Shown: positions 1 to 10,919 of the stretch, piece after piece | How positions within the stretch are numbered: position 1 is the stretch's first letter | How the letters are laid out: the number at the start of each line of letters is the position of its first letter | NCBI RefSeq assembly: GCF_030272615.1 | Contig: NC_081406.1 | Location: forward strand, 242,239,718-242,303,717 | Origin: Cryptomeria japonica | Lineage: Eukaryota; Streptophyta; Pinopsida; Cupressales; Cupressaceae | Direction: 5' to 3' | Length of the DNA stretch: 64,000 nucleotides | The notes under the pieces: generated by a model | Told to the model about the DNA's origin: nothing | Seen by the model: only the letters and a program-made list of their open reading frames with translations | Database searches by the model: none | Made by a program: the position numbers and the translations under genes

Positions 1-734
1 CACATCAACATTGAGCCTCTCAAAGAAATTCAAATTTATTTGAATCCATCAATGCATCCTTATTTTGGAATTTTTAATTCCTCATTTTGAATTCAAATTT
101 CTCCCCCCCTTTTCCAAGGAATTTTATATTCTTGTTTATTTTCCCAAGGCACCCTTGATCCATGCCTTCTATCTAAAATCAATCTCAACCCTTCATAATC
201 AAATCAATCTTGGCCCTCCATTGGCCTCATCCAATCTATAAATTGGAGCCTATTGTCCTCACAAAGAATCCACTTCTCATGCATTGTCATGCTGCCTATT
301 TATTCTCTCATCCTCTTCTAATCCTCTCTCAAATCTATCAAATTCATCATCCATCACTCAAATCCAATCCTATCAAATCCATCAATCTATCTTGTTGAGC
401 ACAAAGGAGATAAATCCACATCCAAATCAATCAAAGGAGCACATCAAATGGAGCATCACCAAAGGGCGCCTTCAATTCATCAAGCTCAATCGGAAGGAGA
501 AGGTAAAATAGGAAGGTGAAATGATCTCTTGATGTTTTAGCATTTTCATGTTTGTTTCATTCTCATTTTGATCATTTGACCTTCTAATCTGTTTTCCCCT
601 CTTCACAACCTTTTGAATCAAGTTTGAATGTGTGTATGAGGACTACAAATGGTGATTGAAAATGTGTGAAAAAGTCATGATAAATACTGGTTGACTAAAA
701 ATGAAGCCCTAGGAGAAGCTGCCTTAGAAGCTCT

Positions 735-1075
735 TTGATCTCAAAACATAGATGCATCATGAGTTCATAGATGCAGTTTTAACCCACTTATACGCAATTT
801 CATAATTCATAGACGCGTTTTCACTATTGTTAATGTAATTCTCAATTATGATACACAGACACAATTCTATTATACATAGATGCGATTTATGAGCATAGAT
901 GTAGTTTTTGACGATTTGACATTTTTTTCCAACTCTTATATGCAAATGCAAATATGTGGTGTTGTTCTACGTACACATGATTTTAAGTGTAAAAACCACA
1001 CAAAGAACAGACATAGATGCAACCAAAATGATCAAATGCGTGTTTTAATCAAACACAGATGCAAATCTGAAAAAT
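735..1075. repeat. Cluster of degenerate AGATGCG-like motifs, block 1
   Basis: Variants of the 8-10 base motif (C)AYAGAYGCR recur at irregular spacing, for example ATAGATGCA, ATAGACGCG, ACAGACACA, ATAGATGCG and ACAGATGCA. Spacing varies from about 15 to 60 bases, so it is not a simple tandem repeat. It lies in the presumed leader of element Y and has no coding potential. Function unknown. Confidence 0.5.
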
Positions 1076-2344
1076 TTGTATAATTTTGTCCAAGTTTTTC
1101 AATTGATGAATGTGACCAAATCTTAATGTTGAATGTCTTATGACAAGAAAACACATCAAGCAATGAAGACACACTATTTGAAGGTGTTTTGTCAAATTTT
1201 GAGCGCAATGTGAATGTCCAATAGGTCGAATTAGCCCAATTTCCATGTGTCTAGCACAATCGAAGACACATCAAACACTTTCTTAGCCTAAGATCAATGT
1301 TCTCATGGTCATAACTTCAACCCACAACCTAGAATCTCCATCATCTCAAGTGTAGGGACAACTTGATGGGTGTATTAAATAATTTTGCCATTTTTTGTGA
1401 GTAGATAGCTAGGGGCCTGTAGGACTGGAAGGATGACCCTATCAACCTCTCCTTGAAAAGCTACAAGTAGCTTATGCTAAGCCTAGGATTTATGTCTCAT
1501 CTCATGGGATCCTTCCGATGAGTATCTTGGGGGGAAACCAACTATCCCCTTGTACTAAAATTATCGGGATGTTCAAATAAAATAAGGGTGGAACTCTCAT
1601 TTAAGGTGTCTAGTGGGGGAAATTCAACAGTCCTTAGTGTCTACCCATGCGAGGGTGGCTCATTTAAGAACCCATTCCCAATATTTGAGATTATTTTTAT
1701 GCATCTCACAGAAGTGTGGATATTGAGGGAAAACCGTTGGTGTAGATACATGTCACCAAGTTGTCGCCTCTTTCACCTACCGTATTAATTTATATAGGTT
1801 GAATAAAGTACTACTTGGGTTGTTACCTCTCATTTGGCCTAATGGGCTACTCAAGAGGAAGGCCCTTCTACCTATAGAATAAGATGATAATAATTTCTCT
1901 TACACCCAAGTTCTAATGGAAGGCAAGAGGAGAAGATACTTTTGTTATCACCTTTAGGGTTCTGAACATAAAGTGTGCAAAAAGCATAAGATGCTTCAAA
2001 CAAGTTCTTTAACCCTAAATGAAAAATATGTGAGCCCTAATTAGACTAGGAATTGAAATGCAAAGACACACACCTAGATTACTGCTGCAACAAAATGATT
2101 AGTAGTTTTGATAAGCGCGCCCACCTACAAGCACACTTGTTAGGTTAGTTTTAGAAAATCCAAATTAAAATATAAAAAACGAGCCTTCAACAATACAGTT
2201 TAGATAGTTGCACCACTTTGTTAGTCCAAGCAAGGGTTACAATAAAACCAAATCTGAAAACCCTAAAATGAAAAAGATTAAAAACTACAAATTGAAAATA
2301 CAAAAGATAGACACAATTATACCTACCATACATGCGAAAAGGAC
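1076..2344. other. Unassigned non-coding stretch
   Basis: No domain, LTR terminus or RNA gene is recognised. Two G-rich segments (about 1390-1560 and 1590-1690) stand out from the A+T-rich surroundings and may come from another repeat. ORFs are under 70 codons and unconvincing. Confidence 0.4.
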
Positions 2345-2720
2345 TAATGTAGATGCGGTAAGAACATGTCACCTACAAAATTGGCAAAAAACATAGATGC
2401 AGAGAAAACCAACACAAACACAATAAGAATCTATAACTTACAAAACATAAATAGAAATGTAGAAGCGAAAAATTCTAGATGTGGAAATAGAGTTTGTAGA
2501 TGCGATATGACCTAAAACTTGCAAAATCAACTTAGAAACAAAATTGCAGACATGGGAAAATAAGACACAGACACAACAAATGATGCATAGACATGCTAAA
2601 AAACACAGACGCGAGAAGAACCAATGCAAATGCAAAAACCTGAAACTTGTAAAAGAAAAAATGGAATAGAAACATAGACACAAAAAATATGATTTGTAGG
2701 CACAATTTCGCTTGTAATCA
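2345..2720. repeat. Cluster of degenerate AGATGCG-like motifs, block 2
   Basis: The same motif family as at 735-1075 reappears here (GTAGATGCG, ATAGATGCA, ACAGACGCG, ATAGACACA and others) in the same orientation, separated from block 1 by about 1.3 kb without it. Short ORFs over the block are low-complexity and are not taken as genes. Confidence 0.5.
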
Positions 2721-2790
2721 TCATTGATCAAACCTACAACCAAACAAAAAAACTAAAACTACAAAAAAGATGTTAAAAACTAAGGGACAA

Positions 2791-2810
2791 GGGTCCCACC
2801 AAGCTTGCCA
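2791..2810 (-). other. Candidate primer-binding site of Y
   Basis: The minus strand reads TGGCAAGCTTGGTGGGACCC three bases after the LTR end. The same design, TGGCATGC..G.TGGGACCC, follows the LTR of element D at 50345, which supports both as primer-binding sites. It is not the initiator-methionine type used by A, C and E. I cannot name the tRNA with confidence. Confidence 0.45.
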
Positions 2811-2813
2811 AAA

Positions 2814-3582
2814 TGTATACAATGAAAATAGATAATCAAAACTATTGCAAAACCATAAAAGATTCAACCACATAAAACCCTAGTTCTACAATCAAGAATC
2901 CACCATACACCAATGAAGAACCTAAAACATGCAAATTACAAAAAAATATGAAAGATTATACCATTCACATGCTTAGTAGGGTTTGATCTCCATTGTTTCC
3001 TATCTCTAGTGATCTTGTTTGATATATTTACTCTCATATTTTATGTGTGCACAAGAGCTCAACAAAGAACAAATTATGGTTGTGAAGTCGCTTGATCACT
3101 TGAAGGCTAGATTTCATAAAGTATTAGATTAGGGTTGATAAGGATGAAGGAATACCCTTATATAGAGAACACCTTAAAAACTGGAGGTAAGATTAAGAGT
3201 TGAAAGGATAAATGGCCGACTAAGATTAAAAGGTAGGTGGAGAAAATAAAAGAATATGAAGGGGTAGTTAGAGGAATATTAAGAGATGAACGACAAGTGT
3301 CATATAGGGAAAAAGCTAATGAACTAATTAAATAAATAAATACATATGTAATTAATAGAGGAAGTGGGATCAATTAAATAAATAAAATATTAATTTAATT
3401 TAGGGAAAGGATAATTTAAATAAATAAAAATATTTATTTAAATGGGAAAAGGCTAGAAAAGGATAAGTGAATTATTTAGATAAATAAAAATCTATTTAAT
3501 TAATAGAAGGCTTAGGAGAAAATAATTAAATAAATAAAATATCTATTTAATTAAGACAAGACAATTTTAGGTGCCTACGACA
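2814..3582 (-). repeat. 5' LTR of element Y
   Basis: A 769 bp block with TG...CA ends on the minus strand, a TATATAA box about 420 bp in, and a PBS-like sequence directly after the end. The U3 part (3310-3560) is very A+T-rich, with repeated TTTATTTAATTA-like units. No second copy is in the window, so a solo LTR cannot be excluded, although the adjacent PBS argues against it. A possible target duplication would start at 3583 (TGCAT), but its partner is not visible. Confidence 0.45.
3158..3164 (-). promoter_or_regulatory. TATA box of the Y LTR
   Basis: TATATAA on the minus strand inside the LTR-like block, followed by AGGGTATTCC. Its position, about 345 bp before the LTR end, suits a U3/R boundary. 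It is a short motif and is supported only by context. Confidence 0.4.
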
Positions 3583-4481
3583 TGCATAACCTTTAATCAT
3601 TTTTGTGTGTGCAATATGAATTTGTTTTCCATTCTTTTCTAGAAATGAATGAAGTGGAAGTTGCACTCTCTTTAAGTTATATAGTTGAGTTCATCCCTCA
3701 TAAGCAACCAAGATAAAACCTTTCGACCAGACACGCATGCATAGCCTTGACAAGGAAATCTCTTCAATTTCCATCAAACATATCTCTACCACTAGTCAAT
3801 CGTCCATAGCCTTGGTAGAGTTGTTTGTACCACCTAACCATAGCTGATTTTAATATTTTCTTTCACTTGAAGTTTTTTTTCTATTTTTTATGTTTTCACT
3901 TTTTAATCGACTGATGATGAAGTCAGGATACTAGGTTGGAAATCAAAGTGATAGCGAGGGCAACATTAGGATTTTTCACTTAACAAAAATGCAGAGTTCT
4001 ACTATACCCTTCTTGAGAAATAATTAAATGCTTGCTATAATTTCTAAATTTCATAGGCTTCCACTTGCTATGACATGGCAACCTAAAACATCGGGTGTAC
4101 TTGCAAAGAAAATTGAAATCAAAGTTAATCTTTCATCAAATCTCATGTCGTAAATTGAGGTATTACTACATTAATTTCTTACCTCGAGAAGTGAATTTTG
4201 CTTCATGTAATCCTTGTTGTTGTCCAATGGGACTCTTCAATTAAATTCTTTCTTGAGTATGGATGCATCTTGCATGCCAATTTAATGCCTCAAGGCTTGA
4301 TCTTGTAGAATGATTTCTCAACTCAATCTTTGGGCGAATAGTTGCTCGAGTGAAAATAACCTGAATTGTCTCAGTGATAAAAACCTTAGTCTCACTGGGT
4401 ACTCTCATTAGGCTGACCACAAACAAGCATCAATTAGCTTCCTTGGGCTTGGGCTTAGTTTTTTACCTATGCCTAGAGCAC
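3583..4481. other. Unassigned region between element Y and the X relic
   Basis: No coding similarity is recognised on either strand. If X is an ordinary gypsy element, its 3' untranslated part and possibly a decayed 3' LTR should lie here on the minus strand, but I cannot point to LTR ends. Confidence 0.35.
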
Positions 4482-4778
4482 ATGACAAACGAGAAGAATG
4501 ACTTAGTCATTTCTACCATTAAGTGGATTTTGGGAGAGGATTTTCTAGTGTGTGAAGATAGGCATAGAGTAAATGAAGACATTGTGTCGAGCGTTTCTTG
4601 GCCTCTCTATTGGATTTAGGTGAACCAGTACCCAAATATTGCCAAGCTCACTAGAGCTCTATTTGGGAACGACTACGTGGGTAGTTTGGAGGAGATTTTG
4701 GAGGTAGTGTATCCTAGGGTCAACATTTTGAGTGCCATAGACCTAAGGACATTTGTGGACATAGACATTGTGGTCTAA
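4482..4778 (+). pseudogene. Antisense accessory ORF of gypsy relic X
   Basis: This reading frame runs on the plus strand, opposite to the X pol relic, and lies just downstream of the X integrase. It can be read from an ATG at 4482 (open upstream to 4374), with one in-frame TAG at 4617, to a TAA at 4776. The translation aligns by eye with the antisense ORF of element B (25073-25768 minus). Both have IKW-[IV]-L-x-E-x-F, then RV-x-x-DI, then LT-[RK]-ALF-x-x-DY-x-G-x-LE, then DLR-x-F. The two pol relics belong to different copies in opposite orientations, yet each ORF is antisense and in the same place. No function is known to me. Extra ORFs between pol and the 3' LTR, including antisense ones, are known for Tat-lineage gypsy elements. 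Confidence 0.55.
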
Positions 4779-5214
4779 TTGCTCCCTTTTCTATTGAATT
4801 TCTAAACTACCACAATTAGAGAGCATTGAGAAATATCTTCCTCTGTTTGCTCTTTTCTTTGAAAGACGATGAGAGTAGAATCCATTTATTACGTGGCCTA
4901 GTGAAATGAATTTTGTACCATGGTGAACCCAAAAGTGGTCGTTGTTGAGGAAGTAGACAGTGAAGAAACTAAAGTTGACCCACACTTAGGGATGACAGAG
5001 GCTTGCAATGAATTCAATTTCATTTGGATTCTTGCTACTTCTCTCCCCTTATGACGTTGTAAATAAATTGGATTACAAAAAAGACCTGTTTTGATTTTTT
5101 TTCTTTCTTATATCAAGGGTTAAAAACTATATTATAATATTTTCTCAAATATAAATGAATATAGCTCATAGCAATTTTGATCACCTTTGCACAAAATTTA
5201 AACACCAATTATAC
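4779..5214. other. Spacer between the X antisense ORF and X integrase
   Basis: Contains a possible acidic tail of the antisense ORF in another frame (around 4900-5000, rich in V, E and D), otherwise A+T-rich sequence with no recognised feature. Confidence 0.35.
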
Positions 5215-6230
5215 ATGTTTAAATGATTTTTACAAATTTATATAATTTACATCTATTGCAAGCTAGTTTGTGTTTGTAAATAAAAAGCATTCTTCTAAGA
5301 TCTCTGTGATTTGAAAAGGATCTAATCACAATTTATCAAATTATCCATGTTCGCCCTATTTTTCATGGGTTTATCCCAACATAGGACAAGATAAAAAAAT
5401 ATGGAATGCTTTGATCTTAGCTTGCCTATTGAACTAGTGTTTAACCACTCTTTGGTGTTTTACAAAATTATCTATGGCTTGGTCTAATTTTTCTTCTAAT
5501 GATATTAATCGATGCATTTGTTTTCTATCTTTTCATCAGTTTCTAGATAATCTTTCATGAATCGATGTGTGGTTATTCACAAGTACATAAGAAAAATTTG
5601 GTCTAAACCATACACCCGATGGTATAGGAAGTAACTAGGTCTTTCTCGACATGAGTTCTATCAGGCCATAAAGGAAATCTAAGTTGTGAATGCCACTCTT
5701 TTGGATTCTTATCTAAGAGTCTCCTTATTACAGTTAACATGCTTTTGTTGGTGGACTGTGCTACTTTGTTACCCTAGGAATAGTAATTAGATGAAAAAAT
5801 TAAGTATATTCCCCTAATCAAAAGCCCTATTGGACAGTTTTAAAGATGCAAAAGCAGACCATTATCACAAACTAACACTGAAGGAGTACCAAACCTAGTC
5901 AAGTTATTCTCTTCAATAAAATCAATTACTACTTCTATAATGCATTGGTTTAAAGCCAGAGCTTTCGCCCGCTAATTATAGTAGTTAGTAGTGGTTAGAA
6001 TATACCTATGACTTGATGAAAAAGGGTTGATCAAACCAATAAGTCCAAACCCCATTTGGAAAAAGGTTGCACCTCAATCTTTCTTGTTATCGTGGTTTGG
6101 AAGACATGACAATTCCTTACATGCTTATGAGCATATCGAAACACTATTGACCAATAATATCCAACTCAAAGGACCCGTTGAGTTGTAGCTAATCTTGAAC
6201 CATGTCCTGTCTCGAATTTCTCATGGAAAT
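5215..6230 (-). pseudogene. X integrase relic (Ty3/gypsy)
   Basis: Reading the minus strand leftward from about 6230 gives a decayed zinc-binding region (YYWSIVFRYAHKHVRNC), then the catalytic core start WGLDLIGLINP. Next come VVIDFIEENNLTRFGTPSVL with CDNG (second catalytic Asp), and WHSQLRFPLWPDR near the core end. The C-terminal part holds LEEKLDQAIDNFVKHQ and a decayed GPFQI segment. Stops and at least two frameshifts interrupt it. The order after RT and RNase H and the wording match Ty3/gypsy integrases of the Tat/Athila side rather than a chromovirus, and no chromodomain is seen. It is inactive. Confidence 0.75.
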
Positions 6231-6559
6231 CTGAAAGAATCTTAGTGACCTCTTCCTTCCCTACACAACGAAGATATATTCCTTCATGATTTATCTTATA
6301 TAACATAAAACCTTTAAGGATGAAACTTCCACAATTTATTCTTAGAGACCTCTAAACTTCATTAAGGTGGGAAGAGCAACGTTGATGAATTAATAAATAA
6401 ACATAATTATACCATTCATCGGGTGACGTTGTATCCACATTATATTGACATGAAGTCAATTTAGACTTATTCTTCACCATTATCTGTGTTAGCACATGTC
6501 TTTTACCAACCATGTATTAGATTTTAATATCATACTCTTGTAAGCCTGTAACCCACTTT

Positions 6560-6900
6560 CCTCTTTTCTCTCTCAACTCATTCTACATTAGAAGAATTTT
6601 AACTGCTACATCAGGCACCATGAAATTAATTTTGCTCCTAAAAATGTAATGCCAAAACCTTTTCAATACCTTATTCAATGCATAAGCATGTTTTTCTATG
6701 CTAGGATAGTTGAGTTTTCCATTCTTTAATGGAGTATTCATAAAGGCAATTAGCCTTTCATCTCTAGGTTCTCTCATTTGAGTCAGCATGGCAACACATG
6801 AATGAGTAGAAGCAAAAGAGTAGATAAGAAAAGGAAGATTGTATCTGGACTTACATATATAGGTGCCTTTGAAATAGCCCATTTTATTTACAAGAAAGCC
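6560..6900 (-). pseudogene. X RNase H relic (Ty3/gypsy)
   Basis: The minus strand encodes AMLTQMREPRDERLIAFM, then NYPSIEKHAYALNKVLKRF and HYIFRSKINFMVPD. This is the gypsy RNase H that follows RT. The Glu of IEKHAYAL is kept, but the first catalytic Asp position reads as SFASTHSC and the later Asp motif is absent. That loss is also seen in the B and D RNase H and is typical of Tat-like elements, which carry a second RNase H. The segment continues the RT relic at 6900-7387. Confidence 0.75.
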
Positions 6901-7387
6901 TTCTTTGGTTCTTTAGTCCATTCAATCTTTGCATCTTTCTTTAGCATGACATTGAGAGGTTTGACAATTACAACAGACTCAGAAATGAATTTCCTTACGA
7001 AATTTATCTTACAAAATAAGATTTCAGCTCTTTCTCACTAGTTAGGGGCTAAATTTTTAAGATTACTTCAACTCTTTCTGGATCAATAGCGATTCCCTAC
7101 TTTGAAATAATATATCCAAGAAAATTTTCCATAGTTAATTGAAACGTGCACTTTTTGGGGTTAAAGGAAATATTGTATTCTCTACATCTCTAGAGGACTT
7201 TTCTTAAATAAAGAACATGGTCCTCTCTCTTCTTTGAGAAAACTATCAAATCATCAATACATATGATAATGTGTTTCCTGACTAGGTCATTCAAGGCTAT
7301 ATCCATAACCTGTTGAAAGGTAGCACCAACGTTGATCAACCCAAAGGGAATTCATCTATAAGAAAAAATCCCCTCTTTGTTAAAAAG
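6900..7387 (-). pseudogene. X reverse transcriptase relic, cut by element A
   Basis: On the minus strand the frame gives GFFSYR, IPFGLINVGATFQQVMD, then the catalytic box CIDDLIVFSKK and ISFNPKKCTF, followed by GIAIDPERVEVI and a decayed thumb/connection. These are motifs C to E of a Ty3/gypsy RT. The relic stops abruptly at 7387, where the LTR of element A begins (TGTAGTACCCC). The fingers of this RT, protease and gag should therefore lie beyond the far end of A, outside the window. Stops include TAA and TAG codons. Confidence 0.8.
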
Positions 7388-9088
7388 TGTAGTACCCCTC
7401 CCTCGATCGAACTCTTAGATACATATTTTGACTTTAGTTGACTCTTTCAGTGGATACATTATATTGTGATATTTTAATCAGACATTATGTTATGATGTGT
7501 TATACTTTGATTTAAGTTTCAGTGTATGTTGTTTACACATTATTTCTCTTAATGATGATTAAATGTTATTTTAATGGATTGTTGACATGCACTAACACAT
7601 TTATTTTATGTGTGCGATGCATTATATACATGTTTCATGTTTGTAAGTGTATGAGGTACGAGGAGATGATTTTCCTTTACTCACTTTGGTGAGACAGGGA
7701 ACGTTATGATTCTCCTTTACCGGTGTGTCTACTATCTTTGTATATTTATGCATATGTTGTTCATTGATGTAGAAAATTGTAGGTACAAGTATCATAGAGG
7801 TACGAGGTATCGTCTCTACATGGCTTCATAGGTCTGAGCGTACCTTATTGACCTGATGGAAGTGGAGGAGATAGTCGTAAGGCCCTACAATTACCCCTGA
7901 CCATGTTCAATAGTGAGCATTGTCGATTGTTCGTCAGTTCCCTATGTTTGGTATGTGGGTCATGTGATTTTTGGTTTACTTGAGTTGCATGTTAAGCGTT
8001 TTGTGAAATTAATTATTAAACCTTAAAGTATTTGATTATTTAATGTATTTAATTTGCATATTTAAATAAAGAGATAAAAATTAACTAGGACCCCTTAGTA
8101 TTATAGATTTATAAATCAATTTGTTCAATTCATTAAATTAGGGAATTTTATCTATTGTTATTTTCAAAATTGTGAAATTATATTATGTGTATGCATTTTT
8201 GAAAAACTTAATTAGAAATTGAAAAATTAAAATATCTCCCTCATTGACTTTTTTGAAATAGAAATTTTAAAGTTTATTTAATTTGGAAAATGAAATTTGG
8301 AGAGAAAAGTTTTTTTTGAAAATTCACTTTATGGGAAATGTTTTGATTGGATGGAAATAATTTTAACCTAGAATAGATATTTAGGTTAAAATTTATCTAT
8401 TTAACCTGTGTGTTTCACAAGGAAGAAGGGGAGGCAATTTTTGGTTTGAAATTTGGTCTTCATCTCTGGTTGAGGAATTTTTCCAATTGAAGGATTTAGC
8501 TCTTCTCAAATTTATCTTCCAGGATAGCTTATTAAGGTTGGTGTTTGTAAAAACCCCTGTTTTCAAAGTTTATTTGATTTGAAGAAAAATCTCTATGTAT
8601 GTGTTTGAAATCATCTGTTTGCAAAACACATTGAAAATTGTGTCTGGAAAAGGAAGGGTTGCATTTAAACTTGGAATTTAAAACCCTCTACTCATTCATT
8701 TCAAACTCTCAAATCAATTTCTAAAGTATTTGTTGAAAAATTGGTTTTCAAAATTAAAATTTGGGTGTGGCTGTTTATTGTGTTTTTTTTTTGTAAAAAG
8801 ATTTCATAGTTGAAGTTTTCAATTTGTTTATAGAATGGAAAATTAATTTTCTTATTAATTTTCTTATTGTGAGATTGATTTGGGAAAGTTTTAAAATTGT
8901 TGAATTCCACCCTTGTATGGAGTTACGCTGACAAAATTTGCCCAATTTTGGGTTTTCTGGAAGTTGTTTTGTTTTCAAAAAAAGAATTATTTATTCTCTG
9001 TTTATCTGTCTCAGAAATTTTTTGAGTATGCTTTGTATTGGAGGTCTGAGTTTTAAAAGAAATATTTTATAAAAAATTTAATTTAATT

Positions 9089-9090
<2 letters not shown>

Positions 9091-9159
<69 letters not shown>
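9091..9159. repeat. (AT)n microsatellite in the A LTR
   Basis: About 34 uninterrupted AT units. The 3' LTR has only a short ATATTATAT-like equivalent near 39495, so the array expanded after A inserted. A separate (AT)n lies at 9601-9615, and one at about 39735-39770 in the 3' LTR. Confidence 0.9.
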
Positions 9160-9161
<2 letters not shown>

Positions 9162-9305
9162 GGGAGTAGAGGGGGAGTTGTAGCTTGCCCCCAACCCCAG
9201 CCCCCCTCCCCCCCTCCCTCGCTCCCTCATATATATATATATATAATATTTGGGGAGCGGAGGGGGAGTTGTAGCTCGACCCCAACCCCCCCTCACTCAC
9301 TTATA
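9150..9305. repeat. Tandem duplication of an AT/G-rich/C-rich module in the A 5' LTR
   Basis: Two imperfect copies of about 80 bases, each an AT run followed by TTTGGGGAG..GAGGGGGAGTTGTAGCT and a run of C's, span about 9150-9232 and 9233-9305. The 3' LTR has a single copy near 39490-39560. The G-rich and C-rich arms can pair, so hairpin-mediated slippage is a plausible origin. Confidence 0.7.
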
Positions 9306-9969
9306 GTGAGTTGTAGCACCACAAGGTCAGGTGCAGACTCACCATGTGGGGCTGCTATCCCACCACGTGGCTGCTAGTTGCACGTAAGCCTTGGGGATCA
9401 TGGGTGACACCCACGTGGGTGCTATGTGTTTTTTTTTAAAATTAAAAAGATAGTTTTTAATTATTATCTTATTAATATTATATATATATGGGGAAATATC
9501 TTTTGAAATGAAAAAATAAATAAATAAAGGAATAGAGGTATTTATTTTGAAAAAAGAAGGATGGGAATTATTAGATTAATAAATAAATAATTTTTTTTAA
9601 TATATATATATATACACACGTATATATGTATAATTATATAATTATAATTGTGGTTTTTAATTTATTATGAAATGGTCATTTTTAAATGATGTGTTTTGAA
9701 ATTTGAAAGTATTAGAAAACCTTGGTCGATTTGCATTTTAAACGAAATGGAAAAATAGTGTCCTTCAAGATTAGCAAAGTTGCATGTTTTAATTGACTGT
9801 ATTCACATTTATTTTTGAAACTGCAAGTCCATGGTTAAATTTTATCAGATGTTGTCATGTGGTTGTCTTCATGGTTGTTCATGTCTCTAGTCAAGGATTT
9901 GTCAATTGGTCAACATAGTGTAAGGGCTTATTTGGTCACACGGTTTTCTATTGTTTTGAATTCTATGTA

Positions 9970-9974
9970 TATTT
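9970..9974. repeat. Target-site duplication of B, left copy
   Basis: TATTT precedes the B 5' LTR, and CATTT at 31662-31666 follows its 3' LTR. The empty site in the other A LTR reads GTACATTTCATG, so the left copy has one C-to-T change. Confidence 0.7.
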
Positions 9975-10905
9975 TGTTCACATTATTTTAGATTGGAGTC
10001 CTCGGGCCAATTTTTAGCTTCCACGAGCCCTTTTCCTCTTTAGCTTTCTAGCTGCACTCAACGTACAGGCCAAATGTCATCTTGGCATTGCCTGTGATGG
10101 CCTGCGTTTTATGTTCGAATTTTGGAGCAATGCAGAGATGACAAGTGGATTGTTTCTAGTGACTCGACTTTCCTCTAGGCTCCACCCTGTAGATTGAGAA
10201 GAATGGGGACACATGGCATCTTCACGTTGACGATAGTTTTTCTATTGGGATGCCTTTATGTGGAGGTTCCTTTAAGTCGTCGCGTATTTTTTAAGGTGCG
10301 TTGGATGCTAGGTTGTAGTTAGAGGAGGATTTTTATGTTCAAGCGAGTACGAAGATCGTTGAGGCTGAGTGGGAGTAACAAATTTCTATTTCAGGGGTGG
10401 TTGTGCCCAGCTGGTAGATGTTTGAGTTGTTAGCAGAGTCATGGGGTCTATTTATGCTTTGTTTTTCCCTGTTATAGGGGTGGAGAAAGAAACTTTAAAA
10501 GAACAATTAAGTTTTCTTAAGTAGAACTAGAGCCTTTTTTAACTGTTGTTGTTTCTAGAAGAAGGGTTTAATCAAATTGTGTCTGTCGCCTTTGTGATGC
10601 CTCTCTCCAATATTCTATGATAATTTATTCTGTGCTTCTCTTGTAACTTTGATGACTTTATAAATAGATGTCTAAGACTTCATCGATTAAACTATGTTTT
10701 GCACTTGTTATCTGGTGGATGCATGATTGATATTTTTTTATGTTGCAAAAGGATCTTAATCGTGTCTTAATTATCTTTTCTGTTTGGGTATATGAATGAT
10801 TGAATAGGCTTTAAAATCGCATGTTCTTGGGTTTTATATGTTGTTAATGATTTTACAAATTGTTTTGGCACATTGCCTCAGTAGTCTAGATCATTTTGTT
10901 TTAAG
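9975..10905 (+). repeat. 5' LTR of B, 3'-truncated
   Basis: Matches the B 3' LTR from its first base (TGTTCACATT) to ...CATTTTGTTTTAAG, then jumps at 10905/10906 to leader sequence just before gag. By comparison with the B 3' LTR and the D leader, about 250 bp are missing: roughly 145 bp of LTR end and about 106 bp of leader with the PBS. Confidence 0.85.
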
Positions 10906-10919
10906 TACTCGTACCGCCC

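Larger units (their letters stand above)
1..3582 (-). mobile_element. LTR retrotransposon fragment Y (5' LTR plus leader, minus strand)
   Basis: On the minus strand an LTR-like block begins with TGTCGTAGGCACC at 3582 and ends with GTATACA at 2814. It is followed at once by a primer-binding-site-like sequence. Everything leftward to base 1 would then be the untranslated leader or 5' internal region of the element, whose remainder lies off the left edge. I find no gag or pol similarity in 1-2813; ORFs there are short and low-complexity. The plus strand around 230-250 has a CTATAAATTGG promoter-like string that may belong to something else. Sequence at 1340-1900 has no recognisable similarity. 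The assignment rests on LTR termini, TATA box and PBS only. Confidence 0.45.
7388..9974 (+). repeat. 5' LTR of A, first part
   Basis: Starts TGTAGTACCCC and matches 37825-40220 along its length with many substitutions and small indels. It is interrupted at 9974/9975 by element B and resumes at 31667. The matching 3' LTR is uninterrupted at this point (about 40218-40230), giving an empty-site control. It contains an AT microsatellite and a C/G-rich duplicated segment near 9091-9300. Confidence 0.85.

Noticed and set aside
9078-9377. Open reading frames on both strands through the AT microsatellite and G/C-rich module
   Set aside because: They encode only Tyr-Ile and Pro/Gly low-complexity runs caused by the repeats and differ between the two LTRs of A.
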